Shown here one piece after another: positions 1 through 9,342 of a DNA stretch of 64,000 nt. The notes under the pieces are model-generated. The model had not been told where the DNA came from. It saw only the letters and a program-made list of their open reading frames with translations, and did no database searches. The stretch is taken from NCBI RefSeq assembly GCF_030389495.1, contig NZ_CP127832.1, forward strand, positions 1,116,001 to 1,180,000, in the 5' to 3' direction. Numbering within the stretch: the stretch's first letter is position 1; every line of letters starts with the position of its first letter. The stretch is from Ligilactobacillus cholophilus. Lineage in GTDB: Bacteria > Bacillota > Bacilli > Lactobacillales > Lactobacillaceae. A program made the translations under genes and the position numbers.

Positions 1-784
1 TTACAATAACACGTTTTTCAAATGAAACAGTTTGATCTGGTTCAATTGTACCTTCGAAGTTATTTGCAATATATTTTTCTTCATTTTCAGATTTAGCAGC
101 ACTTAATTCTGTTTCGTGGCTCATTGCCATTTCAACAGTAAAACGAGGTGTACCAAAATTGTTTTCAACAGTTTGACCTACTAAACGTCCTGTCTTATCA
201 GCAACTTCTTTATTTAAAACGCCCCAGAATTGTTCACCATAGTTTGAATCTTCGTTGTATACATCAGCATTGATTAATGATTGAACTTCAATCTTAACTG
301 ATTCATTGCTTAAGTTAGTGAATGTTAATTTGTTAGCATATAATTCTTTAAATGCAATACTTACAAAACGTTCTGATTTTACTTCGATCTTGTGACCGTC
401 TTTTTCAACGATAAATGAACGACTTAAAATTCCACGTTTCATATCTAAGCATAATTCAAAATCGCTAAATGAATCTTTAGCTAAGTCAATTGATTCACCG
501 TTGATCTTAATATCAACACTAATAAAGTCAATTGCGTTAGGAACTTTACCAAAGTATTCTGGATATCCAATTTTCCACCAACCAACACGAGTCTTGTCAG
601 GATACCATACGCCACCTAAGTAAATTCCTTGGTGTGAGTCGCCAGAATATTTTTCTTCAAACATTCCACGCATACCCATGTATTCATTACCAATACTTGT
701 CATACTTTCTTGGAGACGTTTATCTTCAGGATTTAATTCATGAGTGATAACTTTCCAAGGATCAATTTCAAATGTTCTTTTCAT
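1..784 (-). CDS. mapA: Maltose phosphorylase (GH65), N-terminal part, cut by window edge
   Basis: Reading leftwards from ATG at 782-784 gives an open frame of 261 codons that runs off the window. The protein starts MKRTFEIDPWKVITHE and continues with GNEYMGMRGMFEE and VWYPDKTRVGWW, which is the N-terminal beta-sandwich of family GH65 maltose phosphorylases. This cytoplasmic enzyme splits maltose with phosphate into beta-glucose-1-phosphate and glucose. A good SD (GAGGTGA) precedes the ATG. It is the last visible gene of a minus-strand run after an epimerase (15-bp gap) and a transporter, which supports maltose rather than trehalose or kojibiose as substrate. The catalytic domain lies outside the window, so the substrate is inferred from N-terminal similarity and context. 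Confidence 0.9.
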   Translation of the reverse strand, partial: MKRTFEIDPWKVITHELNPEDKRLQESMTSIGNEYMGMRGMFEEKYSGDSHQGIYLGGVWYPDKTRVGWWKIGYPEYFGKVPNAIDFISVDIKINGESIDLAKDSFSDFELCLDMKRGILSRSFIVEKDGHKIEVKSERFVSIAFKELYANKLTFTNLSNESVKIEVQSLINADVYNEDSNYGEQFWGVLNKEVADKTGRLVGQTVENNFGTPRFTVEMAMSHETELSAAKSENEEKYIANNFEGTIEPDQTVSFEKRVIV

Positions 785-799
785 TTAATTCACCTCTTA

Positions 800-1792
800 T
801 TAGTATTTTTCTATTTGATACGCAATTTGCATGCGCTTATGTTCGCCAGCTGTTAACCGGACATTACCAAATTTACCATTATGTAATGAATCAGGCAAGG
901 TCTGCACTTCAGTAGCTAGCGAGTTAAACAATCCCTTTTCATCATTAGCAGCATTCTTTGGATCAGCTGTAAAGATGACAAGTCCATTGCGATCACTGAA
1001 GATTTTTATTTTAACACATTTATTGTGTTCATTGACGACTGCAACTGGTTCTTTTAAACTATCTTGAACTTTATAAGCAGTATCAAATCCCTTTAAACCT
1101 TCTTCGTTACGCAATTTTGTAACAGCTTCTGCTAAATTTTGATCATTTGTAAAATCATATGCAGTACCATTAACTTTTTGTAACTCACCTGTTGGGATTT
1201 TATCTGCTGTTGTTTCAGTAATTTCATCACCATTAATATTTAATGTTGTATCGTTTAATCCTTGATCTAAAGCCCAATAAATATGAATTGTTGGGTCATA
1301 AACTGTGTCTGTTTTTGCTACAAGATCATATGTAACATTTAAACGATCTTCATCAGTTAAAAAGTAATTGATTTGTAATGTTAAATCACCAGGAAAGCCA
1401 TCAACCGTAGGATCTAAATTTAAACTTAAAGTAACTTCATTATCAGCAACTTGATAGCCATCGAAAACTTGTGAACTAACACCATGTTCCCCTCCATGTA
1501 ATGTATTAGTTCCTTCATTTACTGGCACTTGAACTAACTTATCATTTAATTCAAAGCAACCGTTCTTAATTCGACCAGCTACCCGACCAATTTGCTTGCA
1601 AATTTGATATGGATTTTCAACATATTCTTTTGCAGAATCAAAATTTACAACTAAATTTTGACGTTGTCCTTGGTTAATAATCGAAAATTCTTGGATAATA
1701 CCTCCAAGTGATAAAATCACTACTTTAGTTTTATTTGCATTAGTTAATGTAAATCTTTGAATCTCTTTCCCCTGAATAACTTCTTTTTTCAT
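800..1792 (-). CDS. galM: Aldose 1-epimerase (probable maltose epimerase)
   Basis: A 330-residue GalM-family mutarotase. Visible family marks are the N-terminal GGIIQEF strand, NTLHGG (the catalytic-site histidine segment) and DPTIHIYWALDQG in the middle. The frame can be extended to a GTG at 1801, but the AGTAGGTG motif sits about 6 bases before the ATG at 1790-1792, so that ATG is chosen. It lies between the maltose phosphorylase and a maltose-type transporter. Maltose phosphorylase is anomer specific, so an epimerase beside it is expected to interconvert alpha- and beta-maltose or glucose. The exact sugar is inferred from position. Confidence 0.85.
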   Translation of the reverse strand: MKKEVIQGKEIQRFTLTNANKTKVVILSLGGIIQEFSIINQGQRQNLVVNFDSAKEYVENPYQICKQIGRVAGRIKNGCFELNDKLVQVPVNEGTNTLHGGEHGVSSQVFDGYQVADNEVTLSLNLDPTVDGFPGDLTLQINYFLTDEDRLNVTYDLVAKTDTVYDPTIHIYWALDQGLNDTTLNINGDEITETTADKIPTGELQKVNGTAYDFTNDQNLAEAVTKLRNEEGLKGFDTAYKVQDSLKEPVAVVNEHNKCVKIKIFSDRNGLVIFTADPKNAANDEKGLFNSLATEVQTLPDSLHNGKFGNVRLTAGEHKRMQIAYQIEKY

Positions 1793-1811
1793 AACTGACA
1801 CCTACTTTAAA

Positions 1812-3191
1812 TTAAATTTCACCATCAATTTGATCAGGTTCTGCAGGAGCTTCTGCACTTGTTTCTTTAATTAAGAATACAGATAATGCACCTAGTAACA
1901 TAATAATTCCTGAGAATAAGAACATATTTGTTTGTTCGCCACCAAATAATGGGAAGAGAACGAAACTTGCTAATGAAGCAACAATTTGTGGTAAGCAAAT
2001 TGAGCCATTAAAGAGACCTAAGTATGTTCCCATATGTTTACCAGATAATGCATTTGTAACAATTGTTAATGGATATGTATTCATAGCTGCCCATGCAATT
2101 CCAACTAATGTGAATGATACAAGTAATAACCACTTGTCATGGATGTAGAATACTGAACCAAAACCAACTGCACCTAATGCTAAACTACCAGCATAACCTA
2201 ATTTGTGGAATTTGTTAGGTAACTTAGCTAAAACATATGACCAAATTACAGCAGCAATTGATTGAACAGCAGCTAAGATTCCATACCAGTTACCAGCATC
2301 TTGGAAACCAGCTGAAGCTGTATCTGTTGTGTGCCATACGTTAGCTGCAATTGCTCCGTTTGAATATGTCCATAAGTATTGGAAAGCAAACCAGCAGAAG
2401 AATTGAACTAATGTAACTGTCCAGAATGCACGTGGTGCTTTCTTCAACAATTCAAACATTCCAACTTTTTCTTCGTTATCTTCTTCAGTAATACCGTGAT
2501 ACTTAGCATATGTTGCTGGATCATATTCATGAACACGTAATACTGTAAATAAACTTGTAATAATTAAGATAATTGCACCAACATAGAATGATAATTTAAC
2601 TGACATTGGTACATCACCCTTTTGGGCTGTATTAGCAATACCAAACATTGTTAAGATAAATGGGAAAATTGCAGCTAAAACTGCACCAGTGTTTGATAAG
2701 AAACTTTGAATCCCATATGCATAACTCTTTTGCTCATCATTAACCATATCACCAATCATCATTTTGAATGGTTGCATTGCAACATTTGATGATAAATCAA
2801 GAAAAGCAACAGTAACCGCAGCAAATGACATTGCAGCAATCGATGCATAACCTAAACCGAAACTTCCTGAGTTAGGAAGTAAGCACATTACAATTACAGC
2901 GACCAAAGTACCAAGTAATAAGTATGGTAAACGACGTCCACTTAATTTAGGTGCCCATGTTCGATCTGAAAAATAACCTACTAATGGTTGTACGATTAAG
3001 CCTGCCAATGGTGGCAAAATGAAAAACCAACCTAAATCATTAGGGTTTGCCCCAATAGTTTGAAAAATCCGACTCATTTGTGAGCTTTGTAAGGTGAAAG
3101 CCATTTGAACCCCTAAAAAGCCAAAGTTAATCATCCAGATTGTACTTGGTTTTAAATTAGGAAGCCCTGCTTTGGGCTTGTTATTATCCAT
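1812..3191 (-). CDS. MFS/GPH sugar:proton symporter, probable maltose transporter
   Basis: A 459-residue membrane protein with about 12 hydrophobic segments. It opens with an FGFLGVQMAFTLQSSQMSRIFQTIG segment followed by PPLAGLIVQPLVGYFSDRTW (shown as overlapping parts: LGVQMAFTLQSS, QPLVGYFSDRTW). That signature belongs to the sucrose/maltose carrier group related to SLC45. The frame can begin at 3230, but the AGGAGG motif points to the ATG at 3189-3191. It stands alone behind a regulated promoter (3266-3294) and reads into the epimerase and phosphorylase genes. The likely role is maltose uptake with protons. It is a paralogue of the broken transporter at 5155-6579 and is the intact copy. 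Confidence 0.88.
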   Translation of the reverse strand: MDNNKPKAGLPNLKPSTIWMINFGFLGVQMAFTLQSSQMSRIFQTIGANPNDLGWFFILPPLAGLIVQPLVGYFSDRTWAPKLSGRRLPYLLLGTLVAVIVMCLLPNSGSFGLGYASIAAMSFAAVTVAFLDLSSNVAMQPFKMMIGDMVNDEQKSYAYGIQSFLSNTGAVLAAIFPFILTMFGIANTAQKGDVPMSVKLSFYVGAIILIITSLFTVLRVHEYDPATYAKYHGITEEDNEEKVGMFELLKKAPRAFWTVTLVQFFCWFAFQYLWTYSNGAIAANVWHTTDTASAGFQDAGNWYGILAAVQSIAAVIWSYVLAKLPNKFHKLGYAGSLALGAVGFGSVFYIHDKWLLLVSFTLVGIAWAAMNTYPLTIVTNALSGKHMGTYLGLFNGSICLPQIVASLASFVLFPLFGGEQTNMFLFSGIIMLLGALSVFLIKETSAEAPAEPDQIDGEI

Positions 3192-3234
3192 AACATAAAT
3201 CCTCCTAAATTCTGAAAATCGAATACGCACTAAA

Positions 3235-3248
3235 TGTAAACGATTTCT
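3235..3248. promoter_or_regulatory. Second LacI/CcpA-type box downstream of the transcription start
   Basis: TGTAAACGATTTCT matches the cre consensus TGWAANCGNTNWCA except at the last base. It lies about 20 bp past the -10 of the same promoter, so it may be a roadblock cre or a second MalR site. Paired boxes are also found at the promoter near 6.65 kb. Confidence 0.55.
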
Positions 3249-3265
3249 TAATGTTTTATATTAAA

Positions 3266-3294
3266 AGTATACCGCTATCATTGATTTTATGCAA
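3266..3294 (-). promoter_or_regulatory. Sigma-A promoter of the maltose transporter operon
   Basis: On the minus strand the -35 is TTGCAT (3289-3294), the spacer is 17 bp and the -10 is TATACT (3266-3271). The -35 lies inside the operator at 3290-3303. The promoter at 6648-6676 has the same arrangement. Confidence 0.75.
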
Positions 3295-3303
3295 CCGATT
3301 GCA
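3290..3303. promoter_or_regulatory. LacI-family operator over the -35
   Basis: TGCAACCGATTGCA is a near-perfect 14-bp dyad around a central CG, the form bound by LacI/GalR regulators such as MalR or CcpA. It overlaps the -35, so binding would block RNA polymerase. The LacI-type gene at 6737-7744 is the obvious candidate ligand. Confidence 0.75.
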
Positions 3304-3323
3304 CAAAGCTTATTTGCTTTTAA

Positions 3324-5081
3324 TCATTTTTTAATGTAAATTGCAAAGCCTTTCGGATTTAAAATTTCATCCTGATAACCGTTTTCTATTAATATTTCTG
3401 CATTTTCGATTGGAGAATTAATTTCAGCTACTCCTGTATTAAATCTTGCCTCTAAATTGCCGTAATTTAACTTCATGAAACCAAGTTCGTCGTCAATTTC
3501 GCTCCAATTTAACTGTTGAACATCTAAATATTTCACAATCTGTTTTCTTACCTTGATCAATTTTTGCATAAATGCATAAAAATCATGATCTTGTAATTTT
3601 TCATTCCAAACCATTGGCTTACGATCATCGGGGTCATTCTCACCTGTCATTCCGTATTCAGTTCCATAATAAATGCTTGGTGTCCCTGGTTGAATAAAAG
3701 TAAAGCCAAAAATTTGTTTAACTAAATCCATATCATCATGTGCTAACGTTTTAATTCTAGCTGTATCATGTGAATCTAAAACATTAAACATCATTCTGTC
3801 AGCAGCATCATTGTATAGCATCAATTGTCGATTTAAATTATTTTTCATTTCAGTAGCTGTAGTTACATGTTCAATAAAGTGTTCTTTGATTGCTTCAATA
3901 TAAGCATAATTCATTACACCAGTAAATTGATCACCCTGTAACCATGGTTGAGCAGTATGCCAAATCTCTCCTAAAATATAAAAATCTGGTTTTAATGCGG
4001 TTGTTGCATCATGAAATTCACGCCAGAAATGATGGTCGATTTCATTAGCAACATCTAAACGCCATGCGTCTATATCGAATTCTTTGATCCAATATGTTGC
4101 AATTGATAGTAAGTAATCTTGAACCTCTTTATTTGTAGTATTTAATTTAGGCATGTGAGGTGTATAGTCAAAGGTTTCATAATTGGCATCCGCCGCAAAC
4201 TCAAAATTATCAGTTGGCGTATAATGAACAGGAAATCCATTAATATGAAACCAATCTGCATATTGGGAATCTTTACCATGTTGAAGGACATCTTGCCATT
4301 GTGGAGATTGATCACCAATATGATTGAAAACTGCATCCAGCATCACTTTGATATTTCGTTTATGTGCTTCTGAAACTAATTTTTTAAATAATTCTTTGTT
4401 TCCAAAATGAGGATCGATTTCAAAATAATCTTCTGTATCATATTTATGATTAGATGGTGCTTTAAAAATTGGATTGAAATAGATTCCATTAACTCCTAAA
4501 TCAACCAAGTGATCTAAATGATCAATTACACCTTGAAGATCACCGCCATAAAAATCTTGGCGTCCAGGATGAATAGTTGAATCCCATTCTTTTGTTCCCT
4601 TGGGATTAATAGTTGGATCTCCATTTGCAAAACGTTCTGGGAAAATTTGATACCAAACTGTATTCTTTACCCATTCTGGTGCATTAAACATATCAATTTG
4701 TTGAAAGAAAGGCATTCTAAAGTAATTATTTTCTTGCGCCAAATAATTTTCATCATAGTTAAATTGAAATCCTTGATCGTTATATAAAACTTGTTGTCCT
4801 TTTTGATCTGTAATAAAGAAGCCATATGCCAAGCGATGCTTAGGTTCAGTAATTGAAACTGTCCAGTAATCGTATAAGTCTGTACTTAATCCCTTCTTCA
4901 TTGGAATTTTTCGATTGAACCATTTGCTGTTAAGTGAACGAATTGCATATGGATCTCCTGCAACTAGTTCAACACTTTCAATATCATCTTTAACTGTACG
5001 TAACCGAATTGACATTGTATCTTTTCCTGTTATAAATGCATATTCACTTTCGGGACGATGATAAATTCCTGTCAAATCCAT
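3324..5081 (-). CDS. Neopullulanase / maltogenic amylase (GH13, intracellular)
   Basis: A 585-residue GH13 enzyme with no signal peptide. The first ~130 residues fit the CBM34-type N-terminal domain of cyclomaltodextrinase/neopullulanase. The four catalytic-barrel regions are visible: DAVFNH (near 248), AWRLDVANE with the nucleophile Asp (near 338), GEIWH with the acid/base Glu (near 369) and DSHDTAR (near 435). The length is the family norm. It would cut imported maltodextrins to maltose for the phosphorylase. An SD (AGAAGGAA) precedes the ATG. It follows the broken transporter by 73 bp, with a possible attenuating hairpin between. Confidence 0.9.
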   Translation of the reverse strand: MDLTGIYHRPESEYAFITGKDTMSIRLRTVKDDIESVELVAGDPYAIRSLNSKWFNRKIPMKKGLSTDLYDYWTVSITEPKHRLAYGFFITDQKGQQVLYNDQGFQFNYDENYLAQENNYFRMPFFQQIDMFNAPEWVKNTVWYQIFPERFANGDPTINPKGTKEWDSTIHPGRQDFYGGDLQGVIDHLDHLVDLGVNGIYFNPIFKAPSNHKYDTEDYFEIDPHFGNKELFKKLVSEAHKRNIKVMLDAVFNHIGDQSPQWQDVLQHGKDSQYADWFHINGFPVHYTPTDNFEFAADANYETFDYTPHMPKLNTTNKEVQDYLLSIATYWIKEFDIDAWRLDVANEIDHHFWREFHDATTALKPDFYILGEIWHTAQPWLQGDQFTGVMNYAYIEAIKEHFIEHVTTATEMKNNLNRQLMLYNDAADRMMFNVLDSHDTARIKTLAHDDMDLVKQIFGFTFIQPGTPSIYYGTEYGMTGENDPDDRKPMVWNEKLQDHDFYAFMQKLIKVRKQIVKYLDVQQLNWSEIDDELGFMKLNYGNLEARFNTGVAEINSPIENAEILIENGYQDEILNPKGFAIYIKK

Positions 5082-5105
5082 TTGAAATTCCTTCTTTCTT
5101 TTAAG

Positions 5106-5135
5106 AAAGAGACTGTCCTTAAGTCCAGTCTCTTT
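5106..5135 (-). terminator. Stem-loop between the two maltodextrin genes, possible weak terminator or attenuator
   Basis: AAAGAGACTG (5106-5115) pairs with CAGTCTCTTT (5126-5135) around a 10-base loop. No strong U tract follows on either strand, so partial termination or mRNA processing is as likely as full termination. Confidence 0.4.
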
Positions 5136-5154
5136 GTTTAATTTTGATATTAAA

Positions 5155-6579
5155 TTATTCGTTCGTGTCTAAGTTTTCTGCTTCTAAGGTTTCAACTTCG
5201 ACTTTCTTACCATTTGTTGGATTATTCTTAGTTTCTTTTACAATCCAAACTGTAATAGCTCCGATTACAAAGAAAATTGCACCGAATAAGATCATCATTG
5301 CTGAACCATTACCGTTGCTTAATTTTGTAAGTAATGGGTAAATACCAAAACTAGCAACTGAGGCAACGATTTGTGGCAAACAAATCCAGCAGTTGAATAA
5401 TCCAATGTAAGTACCATCATGTTTACCATCTAATGCATTAGTTAAAATAGTAAATGGAATTGAATTAATAGTTACCCAACCAATTCCAATGAAAATAAAT
5501 GCAAAGACTGAAGTAACTTTATCATGGCAAAATGCCAACATAGCAAAACCGATTGCAGCACCAATTAATCCAGCAGAATAAAATGGTTTTCTTGTCTTAT
5601 CGTTTAAATGAGATAGAACATAGCCATATAGAATTGATGCTACAGTTTGAACTGCTGACAATACCCCATACCAGTTACCGGCAGCTTGGAAACCTGCAGA
5701 TGTTGCATCTGTAGTATGCCAAATATTAGCTGACAATGCACCTGGTGCATATGTCCATAAATATTGGAATGCAAACCAGCAGAAGAATTCTACAATTCCT
5801 AATGTCCAGAATACTTTAGGTGCATTTTTTTAAATATCTACGATTGAAGTTTTTTCTTTCTTTTGTGCTTCAGCATCAATTCCATGATACTCATTATACG
5901 TCTCTGGATCATATTCGTGTACCTTAAATACTGTAAAGAATGCAGTTACGCCCAAAATAATAGCACCAATATAGAATGAATAACGAACTGAAGCAGGAAC
6001 GACACCTTTAGCAGCAACATTAGCAACTCCTAAAGCTGAAAGAATAAATGGGAATAAGTATGCAGCAAAACTACCAATGTTTGACCAAATAGTTTGCCAT
6101 GCCCATGCTTTATCCTTTTGTTTATCGTTAACCATATCACCAATCATCATTTTGAATGGTTGCATTGACATATTAGACATTAAATCCATAAATAAAATAG
6201 AAATTGCACCGAACCATAAAGCAGCCATTGAAGCATAACCAAAACCAAATGATCCTGAGTTAGGTAGTAAGAACATAACAATCATCGCAACAATTGAACC
6301 AACGATTAGGTATGGAAGTCTTCTACCAATTTTGGGAATCCATGTATGATCAGAAAACCAACCAACTAAAGGTTGTACAATCATTCCGGCTAATGGTGGC
6401 AAAATGAAGAAGAAACCTAATTTAGTTGGATCTGCTCCAATTGTTTGAAAAATACGACTCATTTGTGAACTTTGAAGTGAGAATGCCATTGATGTTCCCA
6501 AATTACCAAACGTCATTAACATTAAAACGCTCATGGCTAAATTGGGCATTGGCTTGTGTTTTTGCTTTGAATTGTCCAT
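5155..6579 (-). pseudogene. Second MFS/GPH maltose-type transporter, interrupted by an in-frame stop
   Basis: A paralogue of the 1812-3191 transporter (LGTSMAFSLQSSQMSR; QPLVGWFSDHTW; FFCWFAFQYLWTY). The reading frame is continuous except for a TAA at 5830-5832. Upstream codons end in SIVDI, and downstream codons in the same frame begin KNAPKVFW. The paralogue reads FELLKKAPRAFW at this point, so TAA replaces a leucine codon, consistent with one TTA-to-TAA change. The intact protein would be about 474 residues. The stop falls in the loop between the two six-helix halves, so a functional carrier is unlikely without readthrough. A GGGGAGGA SD precedes the ATG at 6579. It heads the neopullulanase operon. 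Confidence 0.88.
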
Positions 6580-6617
6580 GATAATTCCTCCCCAAAACTA
6601 TAATGTTGTACTCCTAT

Positions 6618-6631
6618 TGCAAACGCTTTCA
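6618..6631. promoter_or_regulatory. LacI/CcpA-type operator downstream of the start point
   Basis: TGCAAACGCTTTCA has the CG-centred LacI dyad; its reverse complement matches the cre consensus at 13 of 14 positions. It lies between the -10 at 6648-6653 and the transporter start codon. Confidence 0.65.
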
Positions 6632-6647
6632 ATTAGATTACATTTAC

Positions 6648-6676
6648 ATTATAGTTCCATTCATTTTCTTTTGCAA
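6648..6676 (-). promoter_or_regulatory. Sigma-A promoter of the second transporter-neopullulanase operon
   Basis: On the minus strand the -35 is TTGCAA (6671-6676), the spacer is 17 bp and the -10 is TATAAT (6648-6653). The -35 is part of the operator at 6672-6685. Confidence 0.78.
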
Positions 6677-6685
6677 CCGTTTTCA
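6672..6685. promoter_or_regulatory. LacI-family operator over the -35
   Basis: TGCAACCGTTTTCA differs from the operator at 3290-3303 mainly in its right half and holds the same position relative to the -35. This suggests one regulator for both promoters. Confidence 0.68.
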
Positions 6686-6690
6686 ATAAC

Positions 6691-6723
6691 TAAATTAAAA
6701 AAAGACATAACTTAAATTATGTC
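6691..6723 (-). terminator. Rho-independent terminator of the LacI-type regulator gene
   Basis: GACATAA (6704-6710) pairs with TTATGTC (6717-6723). On the minus strand the stem is followed by seven T. It separates the regulator from the transporter promoter just downstream. Confidence 0.75.
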
Positions 6724-6736
6724 CTTAAATTTCTTT

Positions 6737-7744
6737 TTATTTAGTTGAATGTCTTCTAACTATTTTATGTGGGATTGTTACATGTGGAAATCCAGCTTGT
6801 TGCTTATCAAATGAAGGTAAATCATCTGTTTTAAGAATCAGCTTAGCTGCTTGCGTCCCTAATGAATCAGGGAAAATCTCAATTGAAGTAATCGATGGAT
6901 GTGCTGCCCGAGCAAAAATCGAATTATTAAAACTGATTATTCCGTAATCAGGACTTTTTCGATTAGTAGCCAATAACATATCTTGTAAAGTAATCGCCAT
7001 AATATCATCACTTACAACAAATGAATCAATTTCAGGATGAGTTTCCAAAAAATGATTTAATTTCTCTAATAATTTTTGTGATTCCATTTTAAATTCTATA
7101 GTCTTTTTAGCATTTTTCTGCAATTCTTGTGAGTAACCAATATAACGATCATATTGAACCATTTCGGTCAGATTACTATAAACAAATACCGGTGTCTTAT
7201 ATCCACAGCTAATTAAATAACTAGTTGCATCTTGCCCGCATTTGACATTATCGTTATTTACATATAAAGTTTCATTTTCCCATTTAGTAGGTTCACCAAT
7301 CAAAACATAATTAACTTTTTCATCTCTTAAAAAATTAACTACCTGGTCACTTTTTTGTGAATATGTAACAATAAATTTATTTGTTTTTCCTTGAATAATC
7401 ATGGTCTTTATATTTTTAATTAATTCATGGTCATTTTTTCCAGTAGCAATTGAAACTAAATATGATTGTTGATTACAAACAGCTGTAATTCCCTGAATTA
7501 TTTGTGAAAAAAAGGGATTATTGGCAACTGATTGTTTATTTGGCGGTAAAATTACACCAATAATATTTGATGAACTATTTGCTAAGTTTTGAGCTGCAAA
7601 ATTAGGTTCATAATTTAACTCTTTCATCGCTGCCCAAATTTTTTCTTTTGTATCTCTACTAATCAAAGAGCTATCATGTAACGCACGTGATACCGTTGAT
7701 GGTGATACCCCTGCTCTTTGAGCTACATCCTTAATTGTAGTCAT
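6737..7744 (-). CDS. malR: LacI/GalR-family transcriptional regulator, probable MalR
   Basis: 335 residues from the ATG at 7742-7744, which has an AGAAGGGGA SD; the longer frame to 7786 lacks one. The N-terminus MTTIKDVAQRAGVSPSTVSR is the typical LacI helix-turn-helix, followed by the hinge helix region (NFAAQNLANSSS) and a periplasmic-binding-protein-like sugar-sensing domain (IIGVILPP onward). It is adjacent and upstream in orientation to the maltose/maltodextrin operons, whose two promoters carry LacI-type operators, so control of these genes in response to maltose is the simplest reading. The effector is inferred. Confidence 0.88.
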   Translation of the reverse strand: MTTIKDVAQRAGVSPSTVSRALHDSSLISRDTKEKIWAAMKELNYEPNFAAQNLANSSSNIIGVILPPNKQSVANNPFFSQIIQGITAVCNQQSYLVSIATGKNDHELIKNIKTMIIQGKTNKFIVTYSQKSDQVVNFLRDEKVNYVLIGEPTKWENETLYVNNDNVKCGQDATSYLISCGYKTPVFVYSNLTEMVQYDRYIGYSQELQKNAKKTIEFKMESQKLLEKLNHFLETHPEIDSFVVSDDIMAITLQDMLLATNRKSPDYGIISFNNSIFARAAHPSITSIEIFPDSLGTQAAKLILKTDDLPSFDKQQAGFPHVTIPHKIVRRHSTK

Positions 7745-7853
7745 AAAATTCCCCTTCTTTTGATTGATAGACTTATTATATTGCAAATTATTAAAATTAA
7801 AAAATATAAATGTTCAACAATCATAAAATTATTGTTGATAGTTTTATATAATA

Positions 7854-7890
7854 AAAAATGAGATTATGCAAATATCATAATTTCATTTTT
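7854..7890 (-). terminator. Terminator after the macrodomain gene
   Basis: A 15-bp stem (7854-7868 with 7876-7890, one G-T pair) closes on a 7-base loop. Its A/T outer ends give a T tract on the minus strand. Confidence 0.7.
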
Positions 7891-7893
7891 ATT

Positions 7894-8400
7894 CTAGTGA
7901 TTTAATTCATTTAAATATACATTTTTATCATTCTCAGAAAAACACATAAATGTAACATTGATAGAATAATCTGCATGTTCATTGATCCATTTTCTTACCG
8001 TTTCAACTGCAATTTTGGTTGCTTCATGAATTGGATAATGATAAACGCCAGTTGAAATTGCCGGAAAAGCAATTGAATGAATTTTATTTTCTTTTGCAAC
8101 TTCTAGACTATTCCAATAACAACAGGCTAATTTGGGAGCATCTATTTCACTTTTGTGATAAATTGGACCAACTGTATGAATAATATACTTGGCAGGCAAA
8201 AGGTATCCTTTTGTAATTTTAGCTTCACCAGTTTTACATCCATTTAAAGCTCGACAAGCAACATTTAATTCTTTTCCTGCTGCACGATGAATTGCACCAT
8301 CAACTCCTCCACCACCTAAAAGTGTGGAATTAGCTGCATTTACAATTGCATCTCCTTTAAATTTAGTTATATCACCTAATTTAACTGTTATTTCTGACAT
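7894..8400 (-). CDS. Macrodomain protein (ADP-ribose / O-acetyl-ADP-ribose hydrolase type)
   Basis: A 168-residue single-domain protein. It has [22 protein letters not shown] split as [12 protein letters not shown] and [10 protein letters not shown], the ADP-ribose-binding loop of macrodomains, plus [10 protein letters not shown] for the second phosphate-binding loop. The asparagine and aspartate-containing motif matches MacroD/YmdB-type deacetylases that remove ADP-ribose-derived groups. It lies 14 bp downstream of the lipoprotein gene in the same direction, so the two probably share a transcript. The physiological substrate cannot be told. Confidence 0.88.
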   Translation of the reverse strand: MSEITVKLGDITKFKGDAIVNAANSTLLGGGGVDGAIHRAAGKELNVACRALNGCKTGEAKITKGYLLPAKYIIHTVGPIYHKSEIDAPKLACCYWNSLEVAKENKIHSIAFPAISTGVYHYPIHEATKIAVETVRKWINEHADYSINVTFMCFSENDKNVYLNELNH

Positions 8401-8414
8401 TCTAATTATTTCCT

Positions 8415-9062
8415 TTATTCATCTTTTAATTGACTAGCATCGTTATTAACTTCGGTTTGTTGATTTGAATTTTGATAATAATCTTGAAGCAAATCATTAT
8501 ACGAAATAGTTCGTGTTGCCATTCCTGCATCCGCAACGGTTTGACCTGGTTTAGGATCAACATACTTGATTGTGACAACGTCGCCATTCCGTTTGTAATA
8601 AATATAACTTTCTGGATCACCATTTGCAGAAATAAAGTTATAACCAGTAACTTCTCCTCCAGTATCATTAACAGTTCCATAATACATTTCGCCAGAACTC
8701 AAACCACCTTTAAACCAATCTGGAGATTGTAATAATCCAACCATTACACCTAATTGCTTATTAGTTACGTTTGGAACTGTTTGATTGGATTGTGCCACAT
8801 TTTCTGTACTTTGAGCATTAGCTGAAGATTCCATTTCTTCAGTGTTGTTATCTGCAACTAAACTCGACTCATTAACCGTCGAACTAATATTGGAACTTAA
8901 TTTACTACTTTCAACCATTGAAGATGAGTCAGTTTCTTCAACATTTTCTGTTTTAGGACTTGTATGATGATGGGTACTCTTACTATCATGAGTTCCACAT
9001 GCTCCTAGAATTAAAGTTGTTGCACATAAAAGTCCTCCAAATATAATCTGTTTTTTCATCAT
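8415..9062 (-). CDS. Secreted lipoprotein with Ser-rich linker, function unknown
   Basis: 215 residues: a lipobox LGAC ends the signal peptide near residue 22, followed by a His stretch and a long Ser/Glu/Asn-rich spacer (about 25-95). The C-terminal globular region contains [17 protein letters not shown] and [15 protein letters not shown]. This is the common build of small lactobacillar lipoproteins tethered to the membrane outer face. No catalytic motif was recognised. Two adjacent ATG codons follow a GAGGAG SD; the first is used. The macrodomain gene follows. Confidence 0.8.
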   Translation of the reverse strand: MMKKQIIFGGLLCATTLILGACGTHDSKSTHHHTSPKTENVEETDSSSMVESSKLSSNISSTVNESSLVADNNTEEMESSANAQSTENVAQSNQTVPNVTNKQLGVMVGLLQSPDWFKGGLSSGEMYYGTVNDTGGEVTGYNFISANGDPESYIYYKRNGDVVTIKYVDPKPGQTVADAGMATRTISYNDLLQDYYQNSNQQTEVNNDASQLKDE

Positions 9063-9294
9063 GCATATCTCCTCTTTTTCCTATACATAAATTATATACG
9101 TTTAGTCATTTAAAATGGAATTTAAAGACTTTTTAAAATTGCTGATTGTGCTAATCTTATAATTTTTAATTTTTTATTCGCGTATAGTTTATTGTCCGTA
9201 CTATTTTCTAATCTTACATATGCAACAACCGAACAAAGATAAATAATTTAATTGTATTAAATTTAATTGTTCACAATTTAAAAAATACATAAAC

Positions 9295-9322
9295 TTGAAT
9301 TGTGTCGCCTTAATGTTAGAAT
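9295..9322 (+). promoter_or_regulatory. Possible promoter before the small ORF
   Basis: TTGAAT (9295-9300), a 16-bp spacer and TAGAAT (9317-9322) on the plus strand. The start point would lie only a few bases before the SD. The rest of the 280-bp gap 9063-9342 is AT-rich and shows nothing else I can support. Confidence 0.4.
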
Positions 9323-9342
9323 ACTTTCCGAGGTGAGAGGGA

